The position numbers and the translations under genes are program-made. The notes under the pieces were generated by a model. The model did no database searches, was not told the origin of the DNA, and was given only the letters and a program-made list of their open reading frames with translations. Positions 18,085 to 28,559 of a DNA stretch of 64,000 nt are shown here, piece after piece. The stretch is from Desulfatitalea alkaliphila (lineage in GTDB: Bacteria; Desulfobacterota; Desulfobacteria; Desulfobacterales; Desulfosarcinaceae). Location of the stretch: contig NZ_JALJRB010000014.1 of NCBI RefSeq assembly GCF_022968795.1, positions 55,891 through 119,890 of the forward strand. The letters are read 5' to 3'. The first letter of the stretch is position 1; the number at the start of each line of letters is the position of its first letter.

Positions 18085-20358
18085 ATGACCTCCATGTCCT
18101 CCAACCCGGCCGCCCGGCCGCCCCGGCGGTCGTTGTCCCAGGCGCTGACCAACCGCTTGATCGTCACGGTGGCCGTCACCTTTCTGCTGGCCACCATGGG
18201 CAACTACTACTTCTTTTCCCATCGCTCCAAGACCCTGCACGCCGCCAAGGCTTCGGAATACCTGGTTTATCTGCGCGACAGCCTGGCGGTGCCCTTGTGG
18301 AACATCGACAAGGACTGGATAGAAAGCATATGCGATTCCTTCGCCAAGAATGAAACCGTGGCCCTGCTGCGGGTGAGTGATGAAAACGACATGCCCTTTT
18401 TCGAGATCGCTTCGCAGAACGGCGCCCAACTGATTCGGCGCACCAGCGAGGTGTACCATCAGGGCCGGCCGATCGGCCGCATCGAAATCGGATTGACCAC
18501 CCAACTCTACGAGCGCAGCAACATTCAATTTCTGTGGGCCAGCATCCTGACCATGGTGCTGGTAGTCACCGGCATGGCCTTTTCCACCAAAATGATCTTG
18601 AACCGGATCATCAACAAACCCCTGGACCAACTCATGGGGCGCATCGATCAAATCGCCTCGGGCCAATACGGGCCGACCCGGGAGCGGTTCGAGCACCGTG
18701 AAATATTTACGATCCTTGATAAATTCAATGCCATGGCCGGAGAGGTGAAACGGCGCGAACACTCCTTGAAGACCACCAATCGTCGACTGGCATCGGAGAT
18801 CGCCGAGCGGCAAGCAGCGGAAAATGCCCTGCGCGAGAGCGAACAGCGCTATCGCCAATTGGTGGAAGATCTGCCGGTGGGCCTTTTTCGGGTGTCGCCC
18901 AGCGAGGAGGGCGCCTTTCAAATGGTCAATCCGGCCTTGGTGCGGATGTTCGGCTACGCCACCAAGGACCAACTCGTCGCCCGACACGTTCGGGATCTCT
19001 ACCGTTATCCGGAGATGCGCAAGCATGTCATGGAAATGTTGCGCACGGAGCATTCCCTGCAAGGGTTTGAGGTGGCGTTCAAACAGCGCAACGGCGCACC
19101 CCTGGTTGGACTGGTGACCGCCCATGTGGTAATGGATGCCGATGGCGCACCGCTGCACATCGACGGCATCATCGAGGACGTGACCGAGCGCAAGCAGCTC
19201 GAGAGCCAAATCCGGCAACGGCAGAAAATGGAGGCCATCGGCACCTTGGCCGGCGGCATTGCCCACGACTTCAACAACATCCTCGCCTCCATCTTCGGTT
19301 TCGCGGAGGCCGCCAAAATGCAATATGCCAAGGGGGGCCCCATCGAGGCCCATTTGGATGAAATTCTCAGCGGCGGATTGCGCGCCCGCAGCTTGATCAA
19401 GCAGATTCTGGCATTCAGCCGGCAAACGGAGGTAGCCAAGGGCGCGACGGCCGTAGCGCCCATTCTCAAGGAAACCATCAAATTCCTGCGCGCTTCCTTG
19501 CCGTCACTGATTGAAATCCGGCTGCGGGTGAATGCCGCCGATGCCTTGGTGTGGGCCGATCCGACCCAGATCCATCAACTGCTGATGAACCTGTGCACCA
19601 ACGCGGCCCATGCCATGAAATCCCGCGGCGGACTGTTGGAGGTGACCCTGGATGAAACGATCCTCGACGCCGACGCCGCCTTGCGCCACGGAGAGATAGC
19701 ATCCGGGCCCTGCATACGGCTAACCGTGCGCGATGAAGGTCACGGCATCCGGGAGGAACACATCGAGCGCATCTTCGAGCCCTTTTTCACCACCAAGGAG
19801 CGGGGAGAGGGCACAGGTATGGGGTTGGCGGTGATTCACGGCATCGTCAAGGACATGGGCGGCGTGATCGATGTGGACAGCCACCCGGACAAGGGCAGCA
19901 CGTTCCAGGTTTTGCTGCCCCGCCACCAGGGGGTGTTGTCGCCGGCCGAGGTCGTGTTACCCACTCCCGGCAAGGGTCGGGGTGTCATTTTATTCGTGGA
20001 CGACGAAAAAGGATTTCTGGCCTCGGGCAAGGAGATACTGGAGCAGATCGGTTACGAGGTCGTCACCGCTTCCGACGCACGGGAAGCATTGACGCTGTTT
20101 GCCGCTGCTCCCGAAAGATTCGATCTGGTGATCACCGACCTGGTGATGCCCCGGATGACCGGACTTGAACTGATCCAGCGGTTGCGTAAAATGCGTCCCG
20201 ATATCGCCGTCATCCTGTGCAGCGGGTTCAGTGACGACATCATGTCCATCAACAAGCGGTCGACCGGCATTGCCGATGTGGTCATGAAGCCGCTGCTGGC
20301 CGGCGAATTGACCGGCGCCATCGAACGCGCGCTGAACCGGCGACAAGCGGGGGAATAA
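18085..20358 (+). CDS. Membrane hybrid sensor histidine kinase
   Basis: A 757-residue kinase. TM1 is at about 24-44, then a roughly 105-residue periplasmic domain, TM2 at about 150-170, HAMP to about 225, and PAS at about 255-370. HisKA carries the phospho-acceptor in GGIAHDFNNILA (His394). The HATPase has RDEGHGI, the FEPFFTTK segment and GMGLAVIHGIV. A C-terminal receiver has the acceptor Asp in VITDLVMPRMTG. ATG 18085 lies behind GAGGGA. It sits between the binding protein and the sigma-54 response regulator, so it probably senses the operon's substrate and passes phosphate through its own receiver or directly to the regulator. Confidence 0.9.
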   Translation: MTSMSSNPAARPPRRSLSQALTNRLIVTVAVTFLLATMGNYYFFSHRSKTLHAAKASEYLVYLRDSLAVPLWNIDKDWIESICDSFAKNETVALLRVSDENDMPFFEIASQNGAQLIRRTSEVYHQGRPIGRIEIGLTTQLYERSNIQFLWASILTMVLVVTGMAFSTKMILNRIINKPLDQLMGRIDQIASGQYGPTRERFEHREIFTILDKFNAMAGEVKRREHSLKTTNRRLASEIAERQAAENALRESEQRYRQLVEDLPVGLFRVSPSEEGAFQMVNPALVRMFGYATKDQLVARHVRDLYRYPEMRKHVMEMLRTEHSLQGFEVAFKQRNGAPLVGLVTAHVVMDADGAPLHIDGIIEDVTERKQLESQIRQRQKMEAIGTLAGGIAHDFNNILASIFGFAEAAKMQYAKGGPIEAHLDEILSGGLRARSLIKQILAFSRQTEVAKGATAVAPILKETIKFLRASLPSLIEIRLRVNAADALVWADPTQIHQLLMNLCTNAAHAMKSRGGLLEVTLDETILDADAALRHGEIASGPCIRLTVRDEGHGIREEHIERIFEPFFTTKERGEGTGMGLAVIHGIVKDMGGVIDVDSHPDKGSTFQVLLPRHQGVLSPAEVVLPTPGKGRGVILFVDDEKGFLASGKEILEQIGYEVVTASDAREALTLFAAAPERFDLVITDLVMPRMTGLELIQRLRKMRPDIAVILCSGFSDDIMSINKRSTGIADVVMKPLLAGELTGAIERALNRRQAGE

Positions 20359-21783
<1,425 letters not shown>

Positions 21784-21806
21784 CCCGTGATGGATACTGC
21801 TAAGCC

Positions 21807-22580
21807 CTAAGGCGCGGCTTCCGCCGCGGCGGGGGTGTAGTAGCAGTTGCTGTCCAGAAACATACGCCACAAGGCGAGAAAGGTGGGGTAATCGTGGCCG
21901 CCGTCGAATGTGTATACGGCATCGGTCGGCAGGACGGCTGAAAGCAGTTCCTGGCCACGGCGGTAGGTGTCTTGGGTGCCGAAGCCCAGTTGAACGTTAC
22001 ATGCCGGGTCATCGGCGATGTCGGTTTTGAGCCAGTGCCACAACATGCGCTGCCAATCGTCATCGGGATCATACGTGCCCGGTTCCCACAGCCGCACCCC
22101 GCCGGCCGCCGCAATCTCCTTGGTGATGGCGCCGTATCCGAGAAACGGAGCGATCAGACAGACACCGGCGATGTCTTCCGGGTATTCCATCCGATACAGC
22201 AGGGATCCCAGGCCGCCCATGGAAAATCCGATCAACCAGATTTCCCGATACCCCTGTTCCCGGGCGGGGTCGATCACATCGGCTTTCAGCCGATCCACCA
22301 GGCTGCGTCCGCTGTAGTACCCGAAGTGGGCATTGGGCGCCACCATGTCGAAGGGCAAGCCACGGGCCCGCACATCGTCCACCAGCCCCTCTTTTTCAAA
22401 AGAGTGGTGGCTGCCGCCCATTCCCCGCATGAAGACGAAAAGCCGTTGTTTGGGCGTCCCGTTCAAATCGGCCCGGTAGCGCAGCACGTCCAGCGGGGCA
22501 TTGGTGGGCAGGGCACAGGCGGTCAGCAACACCACCAGTAGCAGGCAGAGGGAGTAATCGACAAGCCGGTTTTTGCGCAT
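21807..22580 (-). CDS. Alpha/beta-hydrolase lipoprotein
   Basis: A 257-residue protein with a lipoprotein signal (hydrophobic run then lipobox LTAC, Cys22). The hydrolase fold has the nucleophile elbow GFSMGG (Ser in LIGFSMGGLGS), a later acid region and the histidine in FDGGHDYPTF. The oxyanion strand reads LFVFMRGMGGSHHSF. It is an envelope-anchored esterase or related hydrolase; the substrate is unknown. It ends 23 bp from the sigma-54 regulator stop and is transcribed towards it. No gene partner is adjacent on its strand. Confidence 0.82.
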   Translation of the reverse strand: MRKNRLVDYSLCLLLVVLLTACALPTNAPLDVLRYRADLNGTPKQRLFVFMRGMGGSHHSFEKEGLVDDVRARGLPFDMVAPNAHFGYYSGRSLVDRLKADVIDPAREQGYREIWLIGFSMGGLGSLLYRMEYPEDIAGVCLIAPFLGYGAITKEIAAAGGVRLWEPGTYDPDDDWQRMLWHWLKTDIADDPACNVQLGFGTQDTYRRGQELLSAVLPTDAVYTFDGGHDYPTFLALWRMFLDSNCYYTPAAAEAAP

Positions 22581-22853
22581 GGTGTCCTATCCCTTATTCA
22601 AAGGCGATCATTGATTTCGGCGACAGGCACCCACTTTACCACACACCCGGACCGCGTGGCGATGGTTATCGCGCATCCCTGCTTGTCATTCACCGCGTCT
22701 TGTTAGGTGTCACCCCAGGTACCCCCCAACGGAAATCGTAGCTGTCGCCGTGCGCTTGCAATGCGCGGGTGGAAAAATGAAGCGCCGGGTGCCGGGACCA
22801 TCGTAGCAGATAGCAGCGGCTTTGAAGCAAGCGGTCGTTCAGGCCGGGTCGGT

Positions 22854-24788
22854 CTATTCACTCGCGTTGCGGTGCAACCGCTGCAGTCGCTCGGCCACTT
22901 TCCAATCTTCGATCAGGGGAGGAACGGATCCCGGCACCAGGTGTTGCCAGGGGCGGCCTGATATCAAACGCCGGCGGATGTCGGCGGCGCTGATGCCCTT
23001 TTCGTCCGGCGACACCCGCCACAGCACATGGGTTTTCAATCCCAGGGATTGAAAATTGCCGAGTTTGCGTTTGCCCCAATCATCGTAGATGGACAGCAGG
23101 AACACACCGTCCATGGGAACGTAGTGGGCATAGAGCTCGGGCAGGTTGATGGGAAAGGGCACCACGGAAAAATCGTGGGGCGCCAATCCGGCTTCCCGCA
23201 ACACCGCCCGCACCATGAGGGCCCGTTCGTAGTAGCTCAAGGGGTTGGCCGACGGGTCGCTGCGGCCGCCGTCATTATCTTCCGGCTTGGTAAGTAGCGG
23301 GTCGGGATTGGTGATGCCCACCACCAGGTGGCGACAAAGGGCCTTGCCGGCCAGCAGGTATTTCAAATGGTCGTTGTGCAGGATTTGAAAACGGCCGTGG
23401 ATGACCCCTGTGGGATAGATGAGCGATGGCCGATTATGAGGTTGGTTGGGCGCCGCCGCGGCGGGCCGTTCTGTTCCGGCAAGACGGAAGGGGACGGTGA
23501 CGCCCGGCCAGTAAGGCTGGTCCCGGGGCGTGTCCATCAAACCCTGCAGCTTGATGCGGTCCAGGTGGTTGAGCACCAGGTAGATCAACTCGTTGCCGCG
23601 CACCATGCCCAGGGCGCCGGCCGGCGCGCTGATTTCGTCGTAAACGCGCACATGATCGCGGCGCAGGCCGGGGCCGTGGAAGATGATGGGGACCGGTTCG
23701 CCGCTGTGGACCAGCGGGCCGCCGCTGGGCGTGGAGTGATCCGCGGCGATGACCAATAACAGCTCCGGTGTTTGCAGCAGCGCGGGCAGGGCGGCGCCGA
23801 TGCCGCGGTCCAGCGCCTCGATGACCTGCTTTTTGTAGACGGGATCCTTGGTGTGGGCCGCTTCGTCGGGCATCTTGGTGTGCACATGGATGAAGTCGTG
23901 GTGCGCCAAGGCTTCCCTGGCCAAATCCAATCGTTGGGTCATGTCGGCGGCCGGATCGTCGGTGTCGGCCGCTTTTACGCAATCCAATCCAAGATAGCGG
24001 GCCAGTCCGTGATAGACGATGCCGCCGGCGATGCTCAGGCCCCGAATCCCGAAACATTCCGTGAAAGGTGTCACCCGACGCAGGCGGCCGGCCCGCTGGG
24101 TGACAATGCCGTTGAGCAGCGGTTGCCCGGCGGCTTCGCGTGCCGCGTTGACCGGGTGTTTGCCCAGGGTGCGGTGAACCCATTCCAGGTAGGCGGCCAG
24201 GGCCTCGGCGGTATCGCGCGCGGCCACATTCCGGGCATGGGAGGCCCAGGGCTGCGGCGCCATGACCGGCCGATCATTGAGGATCGGATCGGTGTCCGTT
24301 ACGAAAGGCGCCACGTCGCCGGACATAGTGAGGATGGCACGCAGACCCTGGGTCGGGTGCAGGCGCATTTCAACATCCCGGTGCGCATAAGCGGCCACCG
24401 CGTCAAAAAGCATGCCGGCTTCCTGCGTGGTGGCCCGCGGTTTGCCGTCCACATGCAACAAGGCCCCCTCTTCGGTCTCACGGACGGTGGCAAAGTGGGC
24501 CAGCAAAGCCACCTGGTGGTCGCCGAGGGGGATGCCGGCACCCAGGGCCTCCAGGGCGCCGCGTCCGGGAAACTGGTCCATATCGTAACCGAAAATTGCG
24601 AAGTGGGCGTTTTCGCTGGGCAGCGCCTGGCCCAAACGGGCCGCATGAAAAAGTCCGTTGGCGCCGTCGCGGGCCAAGCGGTCCAAGTGGGGGGTTTGCG
24701 CCGCCTGCAAGGGGGTTTTGTGGTCCAGTTCAGGAAAGGAGCGGTCGCCCAGTCCGTCGAGCAGTATCAGAATGCATTTGCCGGGCAT
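22854..24788 (-). CDS. Fusion: archaeal-type phosphoglycerate mutase (ApgM) + NMN adenylyltransferase-like domain
   Basis: A 644-residue cytoplasmic protein with two catalytic domains. Residues 1 to about 420 are an alkaline-phosphatase-superfamily ApgM-type 2,3-bisphosphoglycerate-independent mutase: ILILLDGLGDRSF at the metal/Ser site, ENAHFAIFGYD, HVHTKMPDEAAHTKD and AADHSTPSGG. Residues about 455-644 are a nucleotidyltransferase of the NadM type: GVIHGRFQILHNDHLKYL (H/T-x-x-H motif), GITNPDPLLT and a C-terminal ISAADIRRRL resembling ISxTxIR. The two activities are not consecutive in glycolysis or NAD synthesis. Phosphonate/phosphinothricin pathways use homologs of both families, so a phosphonate role is one possibility. 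No phosphonate genes are visible nearby. Confidence 0.8.
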   Translation of the reverse strand: MPGKCILILLDGLGDRSFPELDHKTPLQAAQTPHLDRLARDGANGLFHAARLGQALPSENAHFAIFGYDMDQFPGRGALEALGAGIPLGDHQVALLAHFATVRETEEGALLHVDGKPRATTQEAGMLFDAVAAYAHRDVEMRLHPTQGLRAILTMSGDVAPFVTDTDPILNDRPVMAPQPWASHARNVAARDTAEALAAYLEWVHRTLGKHPVNAAREAAGQPLLNGIVTQRAGRLRRVTPFTECFGIRGLSIAGGIVYHGLARYLGLDCVKAADTDDPAADMTQRLDLAREALAHHDFIHVHTKMPDEAAHTKDPVYKKQVIEALDRGIGAALPALLQTPELLLVIAADHSTPSGGPLVHSGEPVPIIFHGPGLRRDHVRVYDEISAPAGALGMVRGNELIYLVLNHLDRIKLQGLMDTPRDQPYWPGVTVPFRLAGTERPAAAAPNQPHNRPSLIYPTGVIHGRFQILHNDHLKYLLAGKALCRHLVVGITNPDPLLTKPEDNDGGRSDPSANPLSYYERALMVRAVLREAGLAPHDFSVVPFPINLPELYAHYVPMDGVFLLSIYDDWGKRKLGNFQSLGLKTHVLWRVSPDEKGISAADIRRRLISGRPWQHLVPGSVPPLIEDWKVAERLQRLHRNASE

Positions 24789-24985
24789 GTTCGGCGGGCC
24801 TCCCTCCTGTGGTTAAGATGCAGCCTTGATGGTGGCAATGCATCAGAATATACGCCAAGGCCGAAGGGGGTGTCAAAGTGCAAATCGATGTCTCAAAAAG
24901 GGTCAATAGATAATATCGATGGATGGACAATCCTTGATTGAAACAATGAATTTGCCTTACCGCGAGAAGGCGTTACCATGTCAGC

Positions 24986-25603
24986 ATGCTGTTCGACATC
25001 CACGTTCATACCACCTTGTCCGCCTGCAGTTGTTTGACGTTGAACGAGATTCTCGAAAACGCCGGGCGGCTCGGTCTTCAAGGGGTCTGCATCACCGATC
25101 ATCAGACCATGGCGGTGCGTCGCCGCCTGCGGGAAGGGGTGCAGCCCAACGGCCTGTGCGTGCTGTTCGGCATGGAATACAGCACGCCCCAGGGGGACTT
25201 TCTGCTGTTCGGACCGCATGATAACCTGCCCGCCGGTCTGAGCGCCGGCGAGTTGATGCGCCTGGTGCGGCAAAGTGCGGGGGTGGCCGTCGCCGCCCAT
25301 CCCTGCCGTTTGTCCCGTCCGTTGGACGAACGGCTTTTGCGCAGCGGGTACCGCCCCATCATCGAAACCCTCAACGGGCGCAGTACCGCCGCGGAAAACG
25401 CCGCGGCCGCAGACTTGGCCGCGCGACATGGGTTGACAACCACCTGCGGCGGCAGTGATGCCCATGCACTACAGGAGTTGGGCCGCTTCGCCACCCGCTT
25501 CAGCGCTCCCATCCGCTCCCGCAGCGACTTGATTCAAGCCCTCCAGGGCGGCAAAGGCCGGCCGGTTGCAATGAGTGACACATCCCTTGCGCTAGCCGTT
25601 TAA
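24986..25603 (+). CDS. PHP-domain metal-dependent phosphoesterase
   Basis: A 205-residue protein with all PHP metal motifs: DIHVHTTLS (HxH), CITDHQTM, FGMEYST, VAAHPCRLS and GGSDAHAL. Such stand-alone PHP proteins hydrolyse phosphate esters such as 3',5'-nucleotide bisphosphates or related substrates in the cytoplasm; the exact substrate cannot be read. It lies divergent from the ApgM-NMNAT fusion with 197 bp between them and may be functionally linked. Its last 12 bases overlap the end of the convergent kinase gene. Confidence 0.85.
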   Translation: MLFDIHVHTTLSACSCLTLNEILENAGRLGLQGVCITDHQTMAVRRRLREGVQPNGLCVLFGMEYSTPQGDFLLFGPHDNLPAGLSAGELMRLVRQSAGVAVAAHPCRLSRPLDERLLRSGYRPIIETLNGRSTAAENAAAADLAARHGLTTTCGGSDAHALQELGRFATRFSAPIRSRSDLIQALQGGKGRPVAMSDTSLALAV

Positions 25604-28168
25604 GGCCATTCGTACTTTGCTTGCCAATTCGTGCAGAGAGAAGGGTTTTTGCAGAAACAGCACCCCTTCGTCCAGAACACCCCGTTTGGCGATGACGTCG
25701 GCCGTATAACCGGAGATGAAGAGACATTTGATGCCCGGATTGTGGGCGTGGAGTTGCTCGGCCAGGTCGCGGCCGTTCATGCCGGGCATCACCACATCGG
25801 TGACAAGCAGGTCGATGGCGTGATCATGATGGGTTGCCAAGCGGATTGCTGCTTCGGGGGAGTCGGCCGCCAGCACCTTGTAACCGAAACGGTTGAGCAT
25901 GGTCGTGCCCATCTTCAAAAGGACCTTTTCATCTTCGACCAGCAGGATCGTTTCTCCTCGACCGGCGGGGGGTTGTTTCTTTTCCGCCAATCGTACCGCG
26001 TCACCGGTCCGGTCGTGGCGTGGAAAGTAGATGTGGAAAATTGTTCCTTTGCCCGGTTCGCTTTCCACATGGACGAACCCATCGTTCTGTCTGATGATAC
26101 CGTAAACTGTGGACAAACCCAGACCGCTGCCCTGGTGGACCGCCTTGGTAGTGAAGAAAGGCTCGAAAATCTGGTCCATGAGTTCCTTGTCCATGCCGCA
26201 GCCGTCGTCCCTCACCGCCAAAAGAACGTAATCGCCCGGCACTGCATCCTGGTGAACGGCGCAATAGGTTTCGTCAATGGTCGCATTTTCGGTTTCAATG
26301 GTGATTTTGCCGACACCGCCGATGGCGTCCCGGGCATTGACGCACAGATTGGCCAGCAGTTGGTCCACCTGCGAAGGATCGATGCGGATCGGCCATAGGC
26401 CGGCGGCGGGCAGCCAGGCAATGTCCACTTCCTCGCCGATCAAACGCCGCAGCATTTTGAGCATGCTTTCTAGTATTTCGTTCAGGTCGAGCACCTTGGG
26501 CGCTATGATCTGCTTGCGGGCAAAGGCCAGCAACTGACGGGTGATCTCCTTGGAGCGTCGGCCGGCATTGAAAACCTCCGTCAGGTCATCATGCAGCGGC
26601 GTGCCGTTGCCGGCCTTCTCCATGGCCAGCTCCGCATAGCCCAGGATGACACTCAACATGTTGTTGAAATCGTGGGCCACGCCTCCGGCCAGGCGCCCCA
26701 CCGATTCCAATCTTTGCGTTTGAATCATCTGTTTGCGGAGCTTTTCGTGGTCCTCCTCGATGCGGCGGCGTTCCCGGTCCATTAACAGCATGCGCACCGC
26801 GTAGGCGATATCTCCTGCCATTTCTTCAAGTAATTGTCTCTCTTCGGGATCCACCACGGTGACGCCCTTTTCAGCGACGGCAATTAAAAAGCCGATGGAC
26901 ACACCGTCGTCCACCAATCGCAAGTGTAGGCAGAGTGCGTTTTTGCCGGTGTCGGGCGCTGGGCAGACATGGCAGGCGGGATCGGATGACGGCGGGCCGG
27001 GACCGCACTGTTTGCCGGTGGCCGTATGGTCGGCGCACGGCGGTAGCTCTCCCTGTTCCAGCGCTTCAATCATCGGTGTGAAGCCCGGCTCAGTGCCGGA
27101 TCGGGCCCAGGTGGTGGGACGGTCGTTCGCGCCTGTGAGCACAATCATAGCCGCTGCATAACCGCGGTTGTCCACGATCAACCGGCACGCCCCCCGAATC
27201 AGGGCGTCGATATCCCGCTCCCGAATGATGAGCTGGTTGACGTCCTGAATGGACTTCAGTACGGCGTTCAGATGCTCATAGCGTTCCTGGTCCTGTTTGG
27301 TTTTGGTGATGTCGAGGCAGTGACCGATGTAGCCGTTGAAGCGGCCGTAGCTGTCGTAGCAGGGCGAGCCGTCGTCCTGAAACCAGCGGTATTCACCGTC
27401 GTGCCGGCGCAGGCGGTAGGTGAGGCTGTAGGCGTCATGGCGCGCTCGGGATCGGCGCAGCACCTCCTTGACGTGCGGCTGGTCTTCGGGATGAACGCTC
27501 GCCACCCAGCCCTCTCCGCGCTCCTGCTCCAGGGGGCGGCCGGTAAAGGCGAGGTACGGGTCATTGAAATACTCGGCCAGATAATCGGCATTCAGGGTGT
27601 AGATCAGGGCACGGCTGGAGTTGGCCAGATTGCGGAAATGCTGTTCGCGTTCCCGCAGCACCGCCTCGGCGTTTCGGCGCCCCTCGACCTCTTTTTCCAG
27701 CTGCAGCATTTTGTGTTCCAACTTGTTGACCAGGCGCTCGTTGTAAAGCTTGAGCACTCCTTCCTGCTGATTGGACGGGGCAACCGTTGGCGGCGATGGT
27801 TTGGCGGTGACCATCACCTCATGCATGGTCTCGATGAAGCGGTCCGGTTCGCACGGCTTGACGATGAACCGATTGGCGCCGATCTTGAGGGCCAAATCTT
27901 CATCCCGGCTGTCGGTGTAGGTGGCCGAATAGACAATGAAGGGAATGGTGTGCAGACGCTTGTCGGCCCGGACCCGGCGGCACAGTTCGAAGCCGTCCAT
28001 GACCGGCATGAGGATGTCGCTGATGATCAGGTCGGTGGCTTCGCCCTGCAGGTGTTCGAGCGCTTGCTCTCCGTCGGCGGCGACCACCACCTGGTGGCCT
28101 TGCCCTTTGAGCAAAACTTCGAGCAGGTAACGGTTTTCCTCTTTGTCGTCTACAATGAGGATTTTCAT
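25592..28168 (-). CDS. Cytoplasmic hybrid histidine kinase (REC-PAS-GAF-HisKA-HATPase-REC)
   Basis: An 858-residue kinase without membrane segments. An N-terminal receiver (1-120, Asp in LIISDILMPVMDG) is followed by a coiled-coil linker and PAS (about 185-295). A GAF-like domain with a Cys-rich insert (CADHTATGKQCGP...CHVCP) follows at about 310-470. HisKA carries His499 in GGVAHDFNNMLS. The HATPase has RDDGCGMD and the FEPFFTTK segment. A C-terminal receiver has LLVTDVVMPGMNGRD. The Cys-rich insert could bind metal or respond to redox. It starts 2 bp before the stop of the single-domain regulator upstream, so it is the last gene of a three-gene signalling operon. Confidence 0.9.
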   Translation of the reverse strand: MKILIVDDKEENRYLLEVLLKGQGHQVVVAADGEQALEHLQGEATDLIISDILMPVMDGFELCRRVRADKRLHTIPFIVYSATYTDSRDEDLALKIGANRFIVKPCEPDRFIETMHEVMVTAKPSPPTVAPSNQQEGVLKLYNERLVNKLEHKMLQLEKEVEGRRNAEAVLREREQHFRNLANSSRALIYTLNADYLAEYFNDPYLAFTGRPLEQERGEGWVASVHPEDQPHVKEVLRRSRARHDAYSLTYRLRRHDGEYRWFQDDGSPCYDSYGRFNGYIGHCLDITKTKQDQERYEHLNAVLKSIQDVNQLIIRERDIDALIRGACRLIVDNRGYAAAMIVLTGANDRPTTWARSGTEPGFTPMIEALEQGELPPCADHTATGKQCGPGPPSSDPACHVCPAPDTGKNALCLHLRLVDDGVSIGFLIAVAEKGVTVVDPEERQLLEEMAGDIAYAVRMLLMDRERRRIEEDHEKLRKQMIQTQRLESVGRLAGGVAHDFNNMLSVILGYAELAMEKAGNGTPLHDDLTEVFNAGRRSKEITRQLLAFARKQIIAPKVLDLNEILESMLKMLRRLIGEEVDIAWLPAAGLWPIRIDPSQVDQLLANLCVNARDAIGGVGKITIETENATIDETYCAVHQDAVPGDYVLLAVRDDGCGMDKELMDQIFEPFFTTKAVHQGSGLGLSTVYGIIRQNDGFVHVESEPGKGTIFHIYFPRHDRTGDAVRLAEKKQPPAGRGETILLVEDEKVLLKMGTTMLNRFGYKVLAADSPEAAIRLATHHDHAIDLLVTDVVMPGMNGRDLAEQLHAHNPGIKCLFISGYTADVIAKRGVLDEGVLFLQKPFSLHELASKVRMALNG

Positions 28169-28169
28169 A

Positions 28170-28559
28170 TCACGCCTCCTGATTGTCCCGGCGCCGCGGT
28201 AAATATCGAATGATTTGGTCGACGAAGGTGTCCGGATCGATGGGCTTTTCGATATACCCTGTCGCGCCGGCGGCCAGAATTTGTTCCCGATCGCCGGCCA
28301 TGGCGTAGGAGGTGACGGCGATGATGGGGGTGCGGGACAGCGCTTTATTCCGTTTCAACTCCCTGGCAACGGCGTACCCGTCCATTTCGGGCAGTTGAAT
28401 GTCCAGCAGGATGGCTGTGGGGAGGTGCTCAATTGCCATGTCGATGCCCTTGCGGCCATTTTCCGCACCGATGATGTGGAACCCGTTCTTTTCCAGTAAA
28501 AACCGCATCATGTAGAAATTTTGTTCGTTGTCCTCGATGATCAGCAGTGTGTCGCTCAT
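28170..28559 (-). CDS. Single-domain response regulator (CheY-like)
   Basis: A 129-residue receiver: acidic pocket in [10 protein letters not shown], acceptor Asp in [13 protein letters not shown], the Thr in IIAVTSYAM and Lys in GYIEKPIDP. It has no output domain, so it must act by protein contact, as a phosphorelay link between the two kinases of this operon. ATG 28559 overlaps the upstream kinase stop by 4 bases, and the gene ends 1 base before the downstream kinase start. Confidence 0.9.
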   Translation of the reverse strand: MSDTLLIIEDNEQNFYMMRFLLEKNGFHIIGAENGRKGIDMAIEHLPTAILLDIQLPEMDGYAVARELKRNKALSRTPIIAVTSYAMAGDREQILAAGATGYIEKPIDPDTFVDQIIRYLPRRRDNQEA

